This document shows positions 1-8,575 of a stretch of 64,000 nt of DNA, piece by piece (the first letter of the stretch is position 1; every line of letters starts with the position of its first letter). The position numbers and the translations under genes were made by a program. The DNA comes from MWDV01 sp002070715 (GTDB taxonomy: Bacteria; Verrucomicrobiota; Verrucomicrobiia; Limisphaerales; MWDV01): NCBI GenBank assembly GCA_035411585.1, contig DAONTI010000009.1:1-64000 (forward strand), read 5' to 3'. The notes beneath the pieces were generated by a model. The model ran no database searches. It was not told the DNA's origin and saw only the letters and a program-made list of their open reading frames with translations.

Positions 1-947
1 GTCCGGACGAATCACCTGGGGCATGCCGGCGTAAGGGCCCGTGAATTCCGTATAGTGCCAGTTACCTTGCGCGTCCCGGATTTGAAAGCCGTAACTGCCA
101 CAGAAATAGTCCTCCGCGCCGGTGCCGCAAATGGTGGGGAATTCCTGGTCGCCATCCAGGTAAAACTTGATCTCACCCTCGCCCCACCAGCCGGCGCTGT
201 GGGATCCCCACGCCATGTAGGTGCCAACGTAATGTCCCCAGCCTTCGACCCCGTCCAGAATGGTAAAGAGCCCGGCTTGTTTGAGTGGATTCTCGCGTCG
301 GAATTGTGCGTGGAAATACGCCGCGTCCTCCGGCACCTGCGTCAGGGTGTAATTGATCTGGTAAAAGATTGTGATCCGGTTTTCGTCCAGGTTCTCGAGG
401 GTAATCCGGGCTTTTTTGCGGAACGGCATCTGCCAGTATGAATTGAAGGCGCTGCCGGGGTTGACGCACACCGCCAGCGAATTGATCTGCGTATAGCGCG
501 CCCAGCCGCAGGCGAAGAAATCGCCGAGGGGCACTTCGACCGAGGGATGCGTTTCGTCATCCCAATAGAAGCGGAGGATCATCAAGCGGGTGCGGTCCAG
601 CGGCGCGGGGGTGAGCCAGATTTGCTGGATGCAGCCCGGACCTTCGATTTCCGCCAGGGTAAATGTTTTCCCCGCCGCAATGGGCACCACGGGCGAGGTT
701 TTCCAACCCAGCCCAGCTCGCGCGCTGCGGGCTAGGAGGCGCCTTCGGTGGTGGCCATTGCGCCTTTGCCTTTTTCGCCGGTGAAATTCTCCGGACTGAT
801 CGAGCGCGACTTGGCATGCGAGAGCCGGAACAAATTGCCGATGTCGGTGCCCAAGCCGTTGAACGGGGCGTCCGCCGCCAAGAGCGGGAGCGCCGGCAGA
901 CAGAGCGCGCCAAGGGTGAGGAACAGGGAAGGGAGTCGTATTTTCAT
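1..947 (-). pseudogene. DUF2961 / glycoside hydrolase family 172 secreted protein, frameshifted and cut by the window edge
   Basis: Translation from the ATG at 947 gives a signal peptide (MKIRLPSLFLTLGALC...) and about 70 residues, then a TAG at 734-732. Moving one frame at about 735 restores an uninterrupted reading to base 1 with strong DUF2961/GH172 features: TFTLAEIEGPGCIQQIWLT, then FYWDDETHPSVEVPLGDFF, YWQMPFRKKARI, WGHYVGTYMAWG and CGTGAEDYFCGSYGF. One missing base between about 735 and 747 explains the break. GH172 enzymes cleave or transfer difructose- and arabinofuran-type sugars; a periplasmic or extracellular polysaccharide role is inferred from the signal peptide. The 3' end lies outside the window. 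The frameshift may be a real inactivating mutation or a sequencing error; the downstream frame looks under full constraint, which favours an error or a very recent lesion. Confidence 0.8.
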
Positions 948-1142
948 GGGATTTTATCGGATGTTTTGGTTTTTAGGAGAGAACGGAAAAATTGCCCAAA
1001 GGTTGATCATCCACCCCGAAGGAAATACGACCACCGATTGCTGGTGAACCCGAAGGTCCAAGGCGCGCCTCTTTCGACAGCGGCGGTGGAAGCATCCGAA
1101 GGGGTTTATGCGTTGCATCGGTTGATCGGTTTCAAGGCATGG

Positions 1143-1286
1143 TCACGGGAGCAGATCAAGTTCCTGATAAAGCCGCATCACTGGTACGGGGCGGGAATTG
1201 GCAATGATGGCGATGACGACGAGCCATTCACTCAGCGTGAAAATGCGGGGGAGGAACCCCGGGACGAATGGTTGGTTGCGCGTCAT
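1143..1286 (-). pseudogene. Prepilin-like N-terminal fragment
   Basis: A 47-codon frame on the minus strand contains FTLSEWLVVIAIIAN, which closely resembles the type IV prepilin motif FTLIELLVVIAIIAI seen at the start of the abundant DUF1559/H-X9-DG pseudopilins of this group. The usual glycine at -1 is replaced by isoleucine and the frame stops soon after the hydrophobic helix, so this looks like a decayed prepilin start. The rest of 948-1388 shows nothing else that I can support as a gene; it must hold the divergent promoters of the GH172 gene and the sensor kinase. Confidence 0.4.
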
Positions 1287-1388
1287 ACTTCAGGCCGGGC
1301 CGCGATTCTGGCCGCATGCTATGCCGGCGCTGCATTGTCATCAATGGCTCTTTCGAGTTAGTGTTCTTCCGGTTTGAAAACGGCGATC

Positions 1389-3479
1389 ATGCGGCAGTTG
1401 AAGATGCGCATCCCAATCCCATTCGGGTTGGGCAGCCTGTTGCTGGTCGCGGGCGTGGCGTGGGCGCTGGATGGCGAGCCGGCCCCGTTGCAAGGGCCGC
1501 GACTCATTCTGACCAACGCGGGACAACTACGGGCGCTGTCCGCCACCGAGGCGGCCGAAAAGCATCCCGTCCGCCTGCGGGGCGTGGTTACGGCTTCCAA
1601 CCCGGGCGTGTCGGTCTTTATCCAGGATGAAACCGGCGGCACGTTTATCTCCCAGACCCCCCGGCAGATCATGGACTCTCTCCAACCCGGGGATGAGGTG
1701 CTCGTGGTGGGCGTCTCGTTCGAGGGCTTGTTTCTTCCCGGGATTGCGGCGGCCACCATCCAACGCATCGGCCGCGCCCGCCTGCCGCATCCCGTCGCCG
1801 TCACTTACGATGATTTATTGTCCGGCCGTTTTCATTACGAGCGTGTGGAAGTGTCCGGGGTGGTGCGTTCGGTGGCATGGCTGCCGCGCCGCAGTTGTTA
1901 CGTGCTGAAAGTGGCCATGGGCGCGCGCAAACTCGATGTGGAACTGGTGGACCACGATCCGACGCACCGGCCACCGCTCGTGAACGCCCGGGTGCGCGCG
2001 GCGGGGCTGGCCGCCGGGTACATCAATCCCCACCGGCAACTGCGCTCTCCCACGGTGCTGGTCAGTCGGCGGGAAGACTTGCGCGTGGAAACCCCGCCGC
2101 CGGCGCCTCTCTTCGAAGAACCCCTGGTCGCCGCGACCGACTTGCTGAAATTCATGCCGGATGGTTTGTCCGAACACCGCATCCGCGTCCATGGCGTGGT
2201 CACGCATCATCAACCCGGAGAAAGTGTGTTTCTCCGTGATGCGGGTGTCGGTCTGCTCGTGCGGACCGCGCAAACCAACCAAGTCCAAGCCGGCGATTTG
2301 ATCGAAGTGGCGGGGTTTCCCATGATGGGCCGGTTCGGCGCCTATCTGGAAGACGCCGAGTTCCGCGTCCGGGGCCGTGAGTTGCCGCCGGCGCCGGTAG
2401 TCAGTTCCGTGCAAAGCATTTTGCAAGGTTCGAACGACGCCAATCTCGTGACCTTGGAAGCCCGGCTGCTCGATCAATTGGAAGGGGACGCCGAAGCGGT
2501 GCTGATTCTCAGTCAGGCGGACACGGTCTTTCGCGCCCGCCTGGCCCACCGGCCGCCGCCGCTGCGACAGGGCAGCCTGCTGCGGCTCACCGGCGTATGT
2601 CAGGCGGGCGATTCCGACCTCGGCGGGGCCCGGTTCCGCGCCGCGCCGCTGGCCATGGAATTACTGTTGCGCTCGCCCGCGGACATCCAAATCCTCACGC
2701 AACCCTCGGCTTGGACCACGCAACGCCTCGGGGTCATCGCCGGGGGATTGCTCGTGCTCGCCCTGGCGGCCTGCGGCTGGGTGGTGTTGCTGCGCCGCCG
2801 CATCGCCCGTCAACGCGCCGTCATTCTCGAAAAAGTCCAGCGCGAGGCGGTCTTGGAAGAACGCCACCGCATGGCCCGCGAGATGCATGATACACTCGCC
2901 CAAAGTTTTTCGGGGCTTGGGTTCCAGCTCGATGCCCTCCACACCCGCCTGCCGGCGGAACAAAACGATGCCCGACACCAACTTGAAGTCGCCCGGGAAA
3001 TGGTCCGCCATGGGCGCGAGAGTTTGCGGCGTTCGTTGATGAACCTGCGCGCCCAGGAACTCGACCGCGGCGATCTGCCCGACGCCCTACCCGAACTGGC
3101 GCGGCAAATCACGGTCGGCACCGGCATTGAACTGCGTTGCGCCATCGAACGACCACCGCAGGCGCTGCCGGAAAATATTGAGGCCAACCTGTTGCGCATC
3201 GGCCAGGAATGCCTGGTGAACGCGGTGCATCACGCCCGGCCAAAGAGCATTCAACTCGTCCTCACCCACGCGCCCGGCCAGATGCGTTTGCGCGTTGCCG
3301 ATGACGGCGCGGGTTTCGACACGACGCAACTCGACGACCACGGCAACGGTCATTTCGGCTGGCGCGGCATCCGCGAACGCGCCGCGCAAATCGGCGCGGT
3401 TGTGGAACTGGAATCCCAACCCGGACACGGCACCACCGTCACCGTCACCGCCCCCCTTCCGTCCCCGGTCAACCCTTGA
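1389..3479 (+). CDS. NarL-family sensor histidine kinase with OB-like periplasmic repeats
   Basis: Membrane sensor kinase of about 696 residues. A signal/anchor segment lies at about residues 8-27. A long periplasmic region follows with repeated OB-like units (RLRGVVTASNPGVSVFIQD and RVHGVVTHHQPGESVFLRD), and a membrane helix lies at about 446-470. The dimerisation box EERHRMAREMHDTLAQSFSG carries the phospho-acceptor His near residue 499 (HisKA_3 type). A HATPase domain follows with GQECLVNAVHHA, DDGAGFD and the closing GHFGWRGIRERA. Its partner is the response regulator 79 bases downstream. The start is uncertain: ATG at 1389 is used, ATG at 1404 and an in-frame TTG at 1374 are alternatives, and no strong ribosome site is visible. 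The ligand is unknown. Confidence 0.9.
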   Translation: MRQLKMRIPIPFGLGSLLLVAGVAWALDGEPAPLQGPRLILTNAGQLRALSATEAAEKHPVRLRGVVTASNPGVSVFIQDETGGTFISQTPRQIMDSLQPGDEVLVVGVSFEGLFLPGIAAATIQRIGRARLPHPVAVTYDDLLSGRFHYERVEVSGVVRSVAWLPRRSCYVLKVAMGARKLDVELVDHDPTHRPPLVNARVRAAGLAAGYINPHRQLRSPTVLVSRREDLRVETPPPAPLFEEPLVAATDLLKFMPDGLSEHRIRVHGVVTHHQPGESVFLRDAGVGLLVRTAQTNQVQAGDLIEVAGFPMMGRFGAYLEDAEFRVRGRELPPAPVVSSVQSILQGSNDANLVTLEARLLDQLEGDAEAVLILSQADTVFRARLAHRPPPLRQGSLLRLTGVCQAGDSDLGGARFRAAPLAMELLLRSPADIQILTQPSAWTTQRLGVIAGGLLVLALAACGWVVLLRRRIARQRAVILEKVQREAVLEERHRMAREMHDTLAQSFSGLGFQLDALHTRLPAEQNDARHQLEVAREMVRHGRESLRRSLMNLRAQELDRGDLPDALPELARQITVGTGIELRCAIERPPQALPENIEANLLRIGQECLVNAVHHARPKSIQLVLTHAPGQMRLRVADDGAGFDTTQLDDHGNGHFGWRGIRERAAQIGAVVELESQPGHGTTVTVTAPLPSPVNP

Positions 3480-3558
3480 TGCATCGCCCGACCATGCTCC
3501 CGCAAACTGACGCGCCCCGCATTTCCCCCACTGCATTGCGCCTATACCCGCACCTCGC

Positions 3559-4188
3559 ATGACGCCGAAGCCGATCCGCATTTTGCTCGTGGACGATCAT
3601 CTGGTCGTGCGCATCGGTTTGCGCAGTCTGCTGGAAGTTCAGCCCGACATGACCGTGGTGGCGGAAGCCTCCGGCGGCGAAGACGCCCTCAAAGCGTTTG
3701 CCGAGCATCAACCCGACCTGACGCTCATGGACCTGCGCATGCCCGGCTTGGGCGGGGCCGAAGCCACCGCCGCCATTCGTCGGGAATATCCCGCCGCACG
3801 CGTGCTAGCGCTGACCACCTACGACAGCGACGAGGACATCTACCGTGCGCTGGAAGCCGGGGCGGCGGGGTATCTACTCAAGAACACCGATGGCGGCGCA
3901 TTGCTGGAAACCATCCGGGCGGTTCACGTTGGGCGGTATCGGTTGCCCACGGAAATCACCCAGCGCCTCGCCCAACGCCGGGCCGCACCGGAACTCTCGC
4001 CCCGCGAGTTGGAAGTTTTGCAGTGGATCGTCAAAGGACAGAGCAACAAGGAAATCGCGAACACCCTGCACCTCGCCGAGAACACGGTGAAAAACCACGT
4101 GAAGATGATTTTGGAAAAACTCGGCGTGGCCGACCGCACCCAGGCCGCGACCACCGCCCTGCAACGCGGGCTGGCGCGGTTGCCTTGA
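3559..4188 (+). CDS. LuxR/NarL-family response regulator
   Basis: Cytoplasmic transcription regulator of 209 residues. The receiver domain (about 8-125) has the acidic pair in ILLVDDHLVVR, the phospho-acceptor Asp in LTLMDLRMPG (about residue 57), the switch Thr in VLALTTYDSDED and the conserved Lys in AAGYLLKNTDGG. The C-terminal GerE helix-turn-helix (about 140-205) reads LSPRELEVLQWIVKG and NKEIANTLHLAENTVKNHV. It follows the HisKA_3 kinase in the same direction, so the two form a normal two-component pair. Its 3' end meets the convergent sugar-kinase gene with only 18 bases between. Confidence 0.95.
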   Translation: MTPKPIRILLVDDHLVVRIGLRSLLEVQPDMTVVAEASGGEDALKAFAEHQPDLTLMDLRMPGLGGAEATAAIRREYPAARVLALTTYDSDEDIYRALEAGAAGYLLKNTDGGALLETIRAVHVGRYRLPTEITQRLAQRRAAPELSPRELEVLQWIVKGQSNKEIANTLHLAENTVKNHVKMILEKLGVADRTQAATTALQRGLARLP

Positions 4189-4206
4189 GAGCCGTTCCGG
4201 CGGCGT

Positions 4207-6828
4207 TCAGCGCACGACCAGACTGCACGCGCCGGCGATGGGCCGGAACACATCGGCTTGGATGCCCAACGCGGTCAACTGCTTCAACAAAGCCTGGGTT
4301 TGCGGTTTTTGCACCAGCACCATGACACAACCGCCCAATCCCGCGCCGGCCAGTTGCGCCCCTTCCACTCCCGCCTCCCGGCACGCGATGTCCACGATGC
4401 GGTCAATTTCCGGCAGACTGCACGCATAAGCGCCGGTGAGGGCCGCAATGTTGCCGCGCGCGCCGGTTTGCCGGCTCCAGGTCTGCAAATCCCGATCCGA
4501 AACACTCATCGCACACCGGCGCCATCCGCCCCGCGCGCCCTCACGGGCGACCCGGTCGCCGTCGTGCGACAGCGTCATCAACCGGCCCAAACCCGCGCCA
4601 TCACGCTGGCGCAGCAGATCCAGACATTGACGCGCCCGGGCCATTTCCGAAAGCCCGAACAGCACCACATCGCGCACGGCGTAACCCTCGGCGGGGGCGT
4701 CGTGACTGAGGAAGAGCCGTTCCAACCGTTCCCGGTCTTCCGGGATCATTTGCGCAAACGCCGCCTGCGCCTGCGCCCGCGTGAGACGCGCGGGCAACCG
4801 CAACAACAGTTCCGCGAACGCTTTGCGGCTCAATCCCAGGTGCGCCGCGTTCACATCGCGCAAATGCGCGATCCGCGGCGCCAGATCGGGACGCAGCATC
4901 TTGAACCAGACGCGGCCCAAGTGATACGCGGTGACCTTGGCATTGAAGGTGTTGCGCGCCGCGTGCGATTTGCCGGCGTAGATGCCGGAGTTGCACACCA
5001 CCAGATCGTGCTCCGGCAGAAACGGCGCGGAGTCCTCAATCTGGAAGGGGAAAAAGCCGACGCGGGTCACGTAGCCCCGGCGGGAAAGTTTGATGGCAGC
5101 GTGATCGGCGGCGCCGCCGCGCGTCCCCACGAACCATTCGCCCTCGCCGCACAAGCTGACCAGCCGCCGGCCACTCACCGGCAGTTGATTGAACGCGGTC
5201 ACAGTTTCCGCCACCGCCACCACCAGCGCGGAGGACGAACTCAACCCGGCGCCCATCGGAATGTTGCCGCTGACCATCAGGTCCATGCCGCGCAATTGCC
5301 GGTCGCGAAACAACTCCTGCAACCGCAGGATGGACGCCTTGGCGTAGTTGGCCCAATCCCCGCGCGCCTCGTCCAGCAACCGTTGCAGCCGCGGCCCGTC
5401 AATCACCCGCTGCCAGTCGTCCCAGTTGAGGTTCGCCACCAGGTCGGAAATGCGAAAGGTGTGCCCCGCGAAGCGCGTGCCATCGGCGTTGTCCAGCGTC
5501 ACCTGGTCGTCGGTCCGGGGCGCCGCTACGGTGATGACCTCCCGGTTGATGGCCATGACGTTGACCGTGCCGCCTTGGTGGTCAATGTGCCGGCCCAGGA
5601 GATTGATCCGCCCGGGCGAACGCACAATGCAAACCGGCCGGTCGGGACCGAAGCGGTTCATGAACGCGCGCACGGCCTGACGCAGATTATCCCACGGGAC
5701 CTCCGCGCCATACCATTGTTGAAACTGCCGGCGGGCGGCGGGCGACGGCGATTGCAACAACGCCTCCCACGCGCCGCCGGAAACCAGATGCGGCCCGGGC
5801 CGGGCGCCGGCCTCCACCGCCATCGCGCCCGCCTTGTGGCGCCAGGCGGCCTCCACCGCCAGCAGTTCCTGCGGGTTGTTGAACGCCATCAATTCGGTCG
5901 GATCCGCCACCACGCAACCGGTCACCCGGGCCGGCTTTTTGCGCTGGGCCAGCAGGGCAAACACGTCCGTGAGATATTCCTCGCGCCCCGCCTGCGCCGT
6001 CTTCAATCGTCCCAGGGCTTCATACAAAACCGGCGCCCGGAAGAGGTAGGTCGAAAGGTTCATCTGGTTGAAGCGCCGCAAAATATCCGTCACGCGCACG
6101 CGTTCCGAACCCACGGTCAACCAGCCGCTCCGTTGTTCCCGGGGAAAGAGCCGCGCAAAACCGGCGCGATTCAACGAAGCCCGCGGGCTGTCGTCCGGCC
6201 ACACCTCTTGGAGCAACTGCCGCGCCTCTTTTTCCGGGCAATGACTTCTCACCGCTTGTTCGATCTCGACCGGACTGAGTTCCGCCCGGGTCTTGAACAA
6301 CGTCGCCAGGGCGTCCAGCGCGACCAGCCGCAGCCGTTCGGCTTCTTCCAAAATCCCCACGATGTTGCCGCGCGCGGTGGTCAGCAGAATTCCCGTGCTC
6401 GAGCCCGGCGGCCGCGGCGCCATGGCTAGGGTGATGTCCGCCCGCGTGCGCTGGTGCGTGGCCAACAATCGTTGGATCACCCGCGGTTCAATCATCTTGT
6501 CCCCGGCCACCACGAGGATGTCGCCGGCGAAACCCAGGCGTTCGAGGATTTCCACCGCCCGCCGGGTCGCGTGACCGGTGCCCAGCGGTTGTTCCTGAAA
6601 GGCGAAAGCGGTGCCGGGAAACCGGCGGTTGACCGTGGCCATGACCCCCTCCGCCTGCATGCCGACGACGACGAGGTTCAGCAAGGAGCCGCACAGGTTG
6701 TAGGTTTCCAAGGCGCGGAGGATGACCGGCACTCCCATCACTTCGAAGCAAACCTTGTGCTTGTCGCTGGAGCCCATGCGGGTGCCCTTTCCTCCAGCCA
6801 GAATTACGGTCACAAACGGTCGTTTCAT
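4207..6828 (-). CDS. Bifunctional sugar-nucleotidyltransferase / GHMP (galactokinase-like) kinase fusion
   Basis: Protein of 873 residues. The N-terminal part (1 to about 240) is a GlmU/RmlA-type nucleotidyltransferase: VTVILAGGKGTRMGSSDKHK at residues 6-25, then FQEQPLGTGHATRRA and VVAGDKM. The C-terminal part (about 395-873) is a GHMP kinase with a galactokinase-like signature, RSPGRINLLGRHIDHQGG, the ATP loop GNIPMGAGLSSSSALVVA, a GTRGGAADHAA motif holding the likely catalytic Asp, and a late AGLGGCVMVLV glycine motif. The order (transferase then kinase) matches the salvage enzyme FKP, but the domains look GlmU-like and GalK-like, so the sugar and NTP are not known. A sugar-1-phosphate made by the kinase half could be activated by the transferase half. 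Start: ATG at 6828, preceded by AAGGA six bases upstream. The frame stays open upstream only by chance. Confidence 0.85.
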   Translation of the reverse strand: MKRPFVTVILAGGKGTRMGSSDKHKVCFEVMGVPVILRALETYNLCGSLLNLVVVGMQAEGVMATVNRRFPGTAFAFQEQPLGTGHATRRAVEILERLGFAGDILVVAGDKMIEPRVIQRLLATHQRTRADITLAMAPRPPGSSTGILLTTARGNIVGILEEAERLRLVALDALATLFKTRAELSPVEIEQAVRSHCPEKEARQLLQEVWPDDSPRASLNRAGFARLFPREQRSGWLTVGSERVRVTDILRRFNQMNLSTYLFRAPVLYEALGRLKTAQAGREEYLTDVFALLAQRKKPARVTGCVVADPTELMAFNNPQELLAVEAAWRHKAGAMAVEAGARPGPHLVSGGAWEALLQSPSPAARRQFQQWYGAEVPWDNLRQAVRAFMNRFGPDRPVCIVRSPGRINLLGRHIDHQGGTVNVMAINREVITVAAPRTDDQVTLDNADGTRFAGHTFRISDLVANLNWDDWQRVIDGPRLQRLLDEARGDWANYAKASILRLQELFRDRQLRGMDLMVSGNIPMGAGLSSSSALVVAVAETVTAFNQLPVSGRRLVSLCGEGEWFVGTRGGAADHAAIKLSRRGYVTRVGFFPFQIEDSAPFLPEHDLVVCNSGIYAGKSHAARNTFNAKVTAYHLGRVWFKMLRPDLAPRIAHLRDVNAAHLGLSRKAFAELLLRLPARLTRAQAQAAFAQMIPEDRERLERLFLSHDAPAEGYAVRDVVLFGLSEMARARQCLDLLRQRDGAGLGRLMTLSHDGDRVAREGARGGWRRCAMSVSDRDLQTWSRQTGARGNIAALTGAYACSLPEIDRIVDIACREAGVEGAQLAGAGLGGCVMVLVQKPQTQALLKQLTALGIQADVFRPIAGACSLVVR

Positions 6829-6988
6829 GCGGAATCCTTTTTCAGCGTTGCGGGCGCAACTTATCAGCCGGCCAGCATAAACGGGAGGACTTTTTGCGCC
6901 GGGAGGCAGTTCAGCTGTCGGCGAGAGCCGAGCCGGTCCAGCGCATTGCGCCAGTCGCGCTCCGATTTCGGGCAAATGTTTCGGACGC

Positions 6989-8548
6989 TCAGGTCCCGGG
7001 GACTGGCCGCAAATGGGAAATGCGAAAGACGGCGCCGCGCGGCGGGTTGTCCAAGCACTCAATATCCCACCCGTGCGCGAGCACAATTTGTTGCACCACC
7101 GCCAAGCCCAAGCCAGTGCCTTGCGCGCTGGTGGTGAAGTACGGTTTGAAAATATCCGCGCGCTGTTCCGGCGGGACGCCGGGCCCGTTGTCCCGGATTT
7201 CCAGGGCGACCTCCGTGGCGCTGGTTTTGACCAGGCCGATTTCAATTTGGCCCTCCCGCGCAACGGCCTGGGTGGCGTTGAGCAGCAGATTGAACAACGC
7301 CTGGCGCAGCCATTGTTCGTCCGCCACGATGCGGGGCAGGTTTTCCGGGACAACCACCCGGATCGCCTTGTCCTCCAGATCGTGGCCCAGGGCGCGGATG
7401 ACTTCGTTGACGACGGCGCCGAGGGCGACGTTGACCCGGCGCACCTCGCGCGGCCGGGAGAAGTTGATGAACTCGTTCAGTTGCGCCGCCACGCGGTCGG
7501 CTTCGTCCACAATGTTGCGCGACTTCTGGCGGATCTCCGCGGCCGCATCCTCACGCTGGGAAATCATCTGGGCCAGGCCGCGAATGAGGTTGAGCGGATT
7601 TTTGGTTTCATGCGCCAGGCCGGCGGCAGCGAAGTTCATTTCCTTGAGCCGTGTGTTGAGTTCGGCGGCCCGCACGAGCCGGACCTCCAATTCCGAAGAA
7701 CGGACCAGATTGCGCCAGGCCAGACCCAGGCCGAACACGGAGACGGTGGCCAGCAGATTGATGACGCAGCGTTGCCAGAGATCGCGACGGGTGGCCGCCT
7801 GGACGGCGCTGGTGGACAACACCATCACAAAACTGTGAACGCCCTGTTTCTGGATGGCGGCATTGTATTCGCTTTCGCTCATCCAGAAGGGCCGGCCAAA
7901 TGCGGGCGCGCCATCCGGGCCCCGGCGGAAGCCGCGGCGACGCGGAGGCGGCGGCGCATTCGTGTCGCCCCGATTGGTCGTGTCCGGAGCGGACAGACCG
8001 GGAACGGACGCACGTTCGGAAGGGGGTGGCGGCGCCGGTTCATTACCGGGTGGCAACCCGCGGGGCGGCGGCCGGTTGGTGCCGAACGGCGGAAACATTT
8101 CCTCGCGCGGCAGCACGAGCGGAGGCCGCGCGCTTTCGGCTTCCGCCGTCAGGTTCGTGCCCAGATCCACCAGGTTCATCAACGTAACGGTGTCCCGGTC
8201 CCAATGCACGCCGGTGGGGACGAGCCCTTTCATTTCGAAATCAATCGGCGCGCCCGCCGAAGCCACGACATCGCCGGCGGCGCTCAGCATCGCCACGGCG
8301 GCCAGTTCTTCGGGGCGGATCAATTCCCGGAGCGCGGTTTCCAAACGGTTCTTGGAGATGACCCCCCAATGCCGCTGCGACCGGAGCACCACGCCCAAGG
8401 TCGTGGAAATATCCTTGGCCCGGTGAATGAGGGCGACCCGGGCATCCGCCTGGACCCGCCGATGTTCGAGTCCCTGCCAGATCATGATGAGCGCCCATAC
8501 GGCCAGCAGGACGCCGTACACCCAGCGGGTTCTTTTACTGGTGGTCAT
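6989..8548 (-). CDS. Membrane sensor histidine kinase with proline-rich periplasmic loop
   Basis: Protein of 519 residues. A membrane helix lies at about 10-27 and a periplasmic sensor at about 28-250. The sensor carries a long Pro/Arg/Gly-rich stretch around 150-215 (for example NAPPPPRRRGFRRG). A second helix lies at about 255-280. The HisKA box AAGLAHETKNPLNLIRG has His near 316. The HATPase domain has FNLLLNATQAVA, IRDNGPGVPPEQR and GTGLGLAVVQQIVLAHG. It starts 27 bases after the secretin stop in the same direction, so it may be the last gene of the secretion operon. It has no receiver domain and no response regulator beside it, so the partner is unknown. Confidence 0.88.
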   Translation of the reverse strand: MTTSKRTRWVYGVLLAVWALIMIWQGLEHRRVQADARVALIHRAKDISTTLGVVLRSQRHWGVISKNRLETALRELIRPEELAAVAMLSAAGDVVASAGAPIDFEMKGLVPTGVHWDRDTVTLMNLVDLGTNLTAEAESARPPLVLPREEMFPPFGTNRPPPRGLPPGNEPAPPPPSERASVPGLSAPDTTNRGDTNAPPPPRRRGFRRGPDGAPAFGRPFWMSESEYNAAIQKQGVHSFVMVLSTSAVQAATRRDLWQRCVINLLATVSVFGLGLAWRNLVRSSELEVRLVRAAELNTRLKEMNFAAAGLAHETKNPLNLIRGLAQMISQREDAAAEIRQKSRNIVDEADRVAAQLNEFINFSRPREVRRVNVALGAVVNEVIRALGHDLEDKAIRVVVPENLPRIVADEQWLRQALFNLLLNATQAVAREGQIEIGLVKTSATEVALEIRDNGPGVPPEQRADIFKPYFTTSAQGTGLGLAVVQQIVLAHGWDIECLDNPPRGAVFRISHLRPVPGT

Positions 8549-8575
8549 GCGAAGCGAGGCCGGGACCGCGGTGGA

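Noticed and set aside
4258..6429. Long plus-strand open frame opposite the kinase fusion
   Set aside because: Same reason: high third-position GC on the coding strand leaves this antisense frame open, and the minus-strand protein has clear motifs.
6829..7353. Upstream extension of the NTP transferase/kinase protein into the histidine kinase gene
   Set aside because: The extension reads through the HATPase region of the kinase in another frame, and a good ribosome site with ATG lies at 6828.
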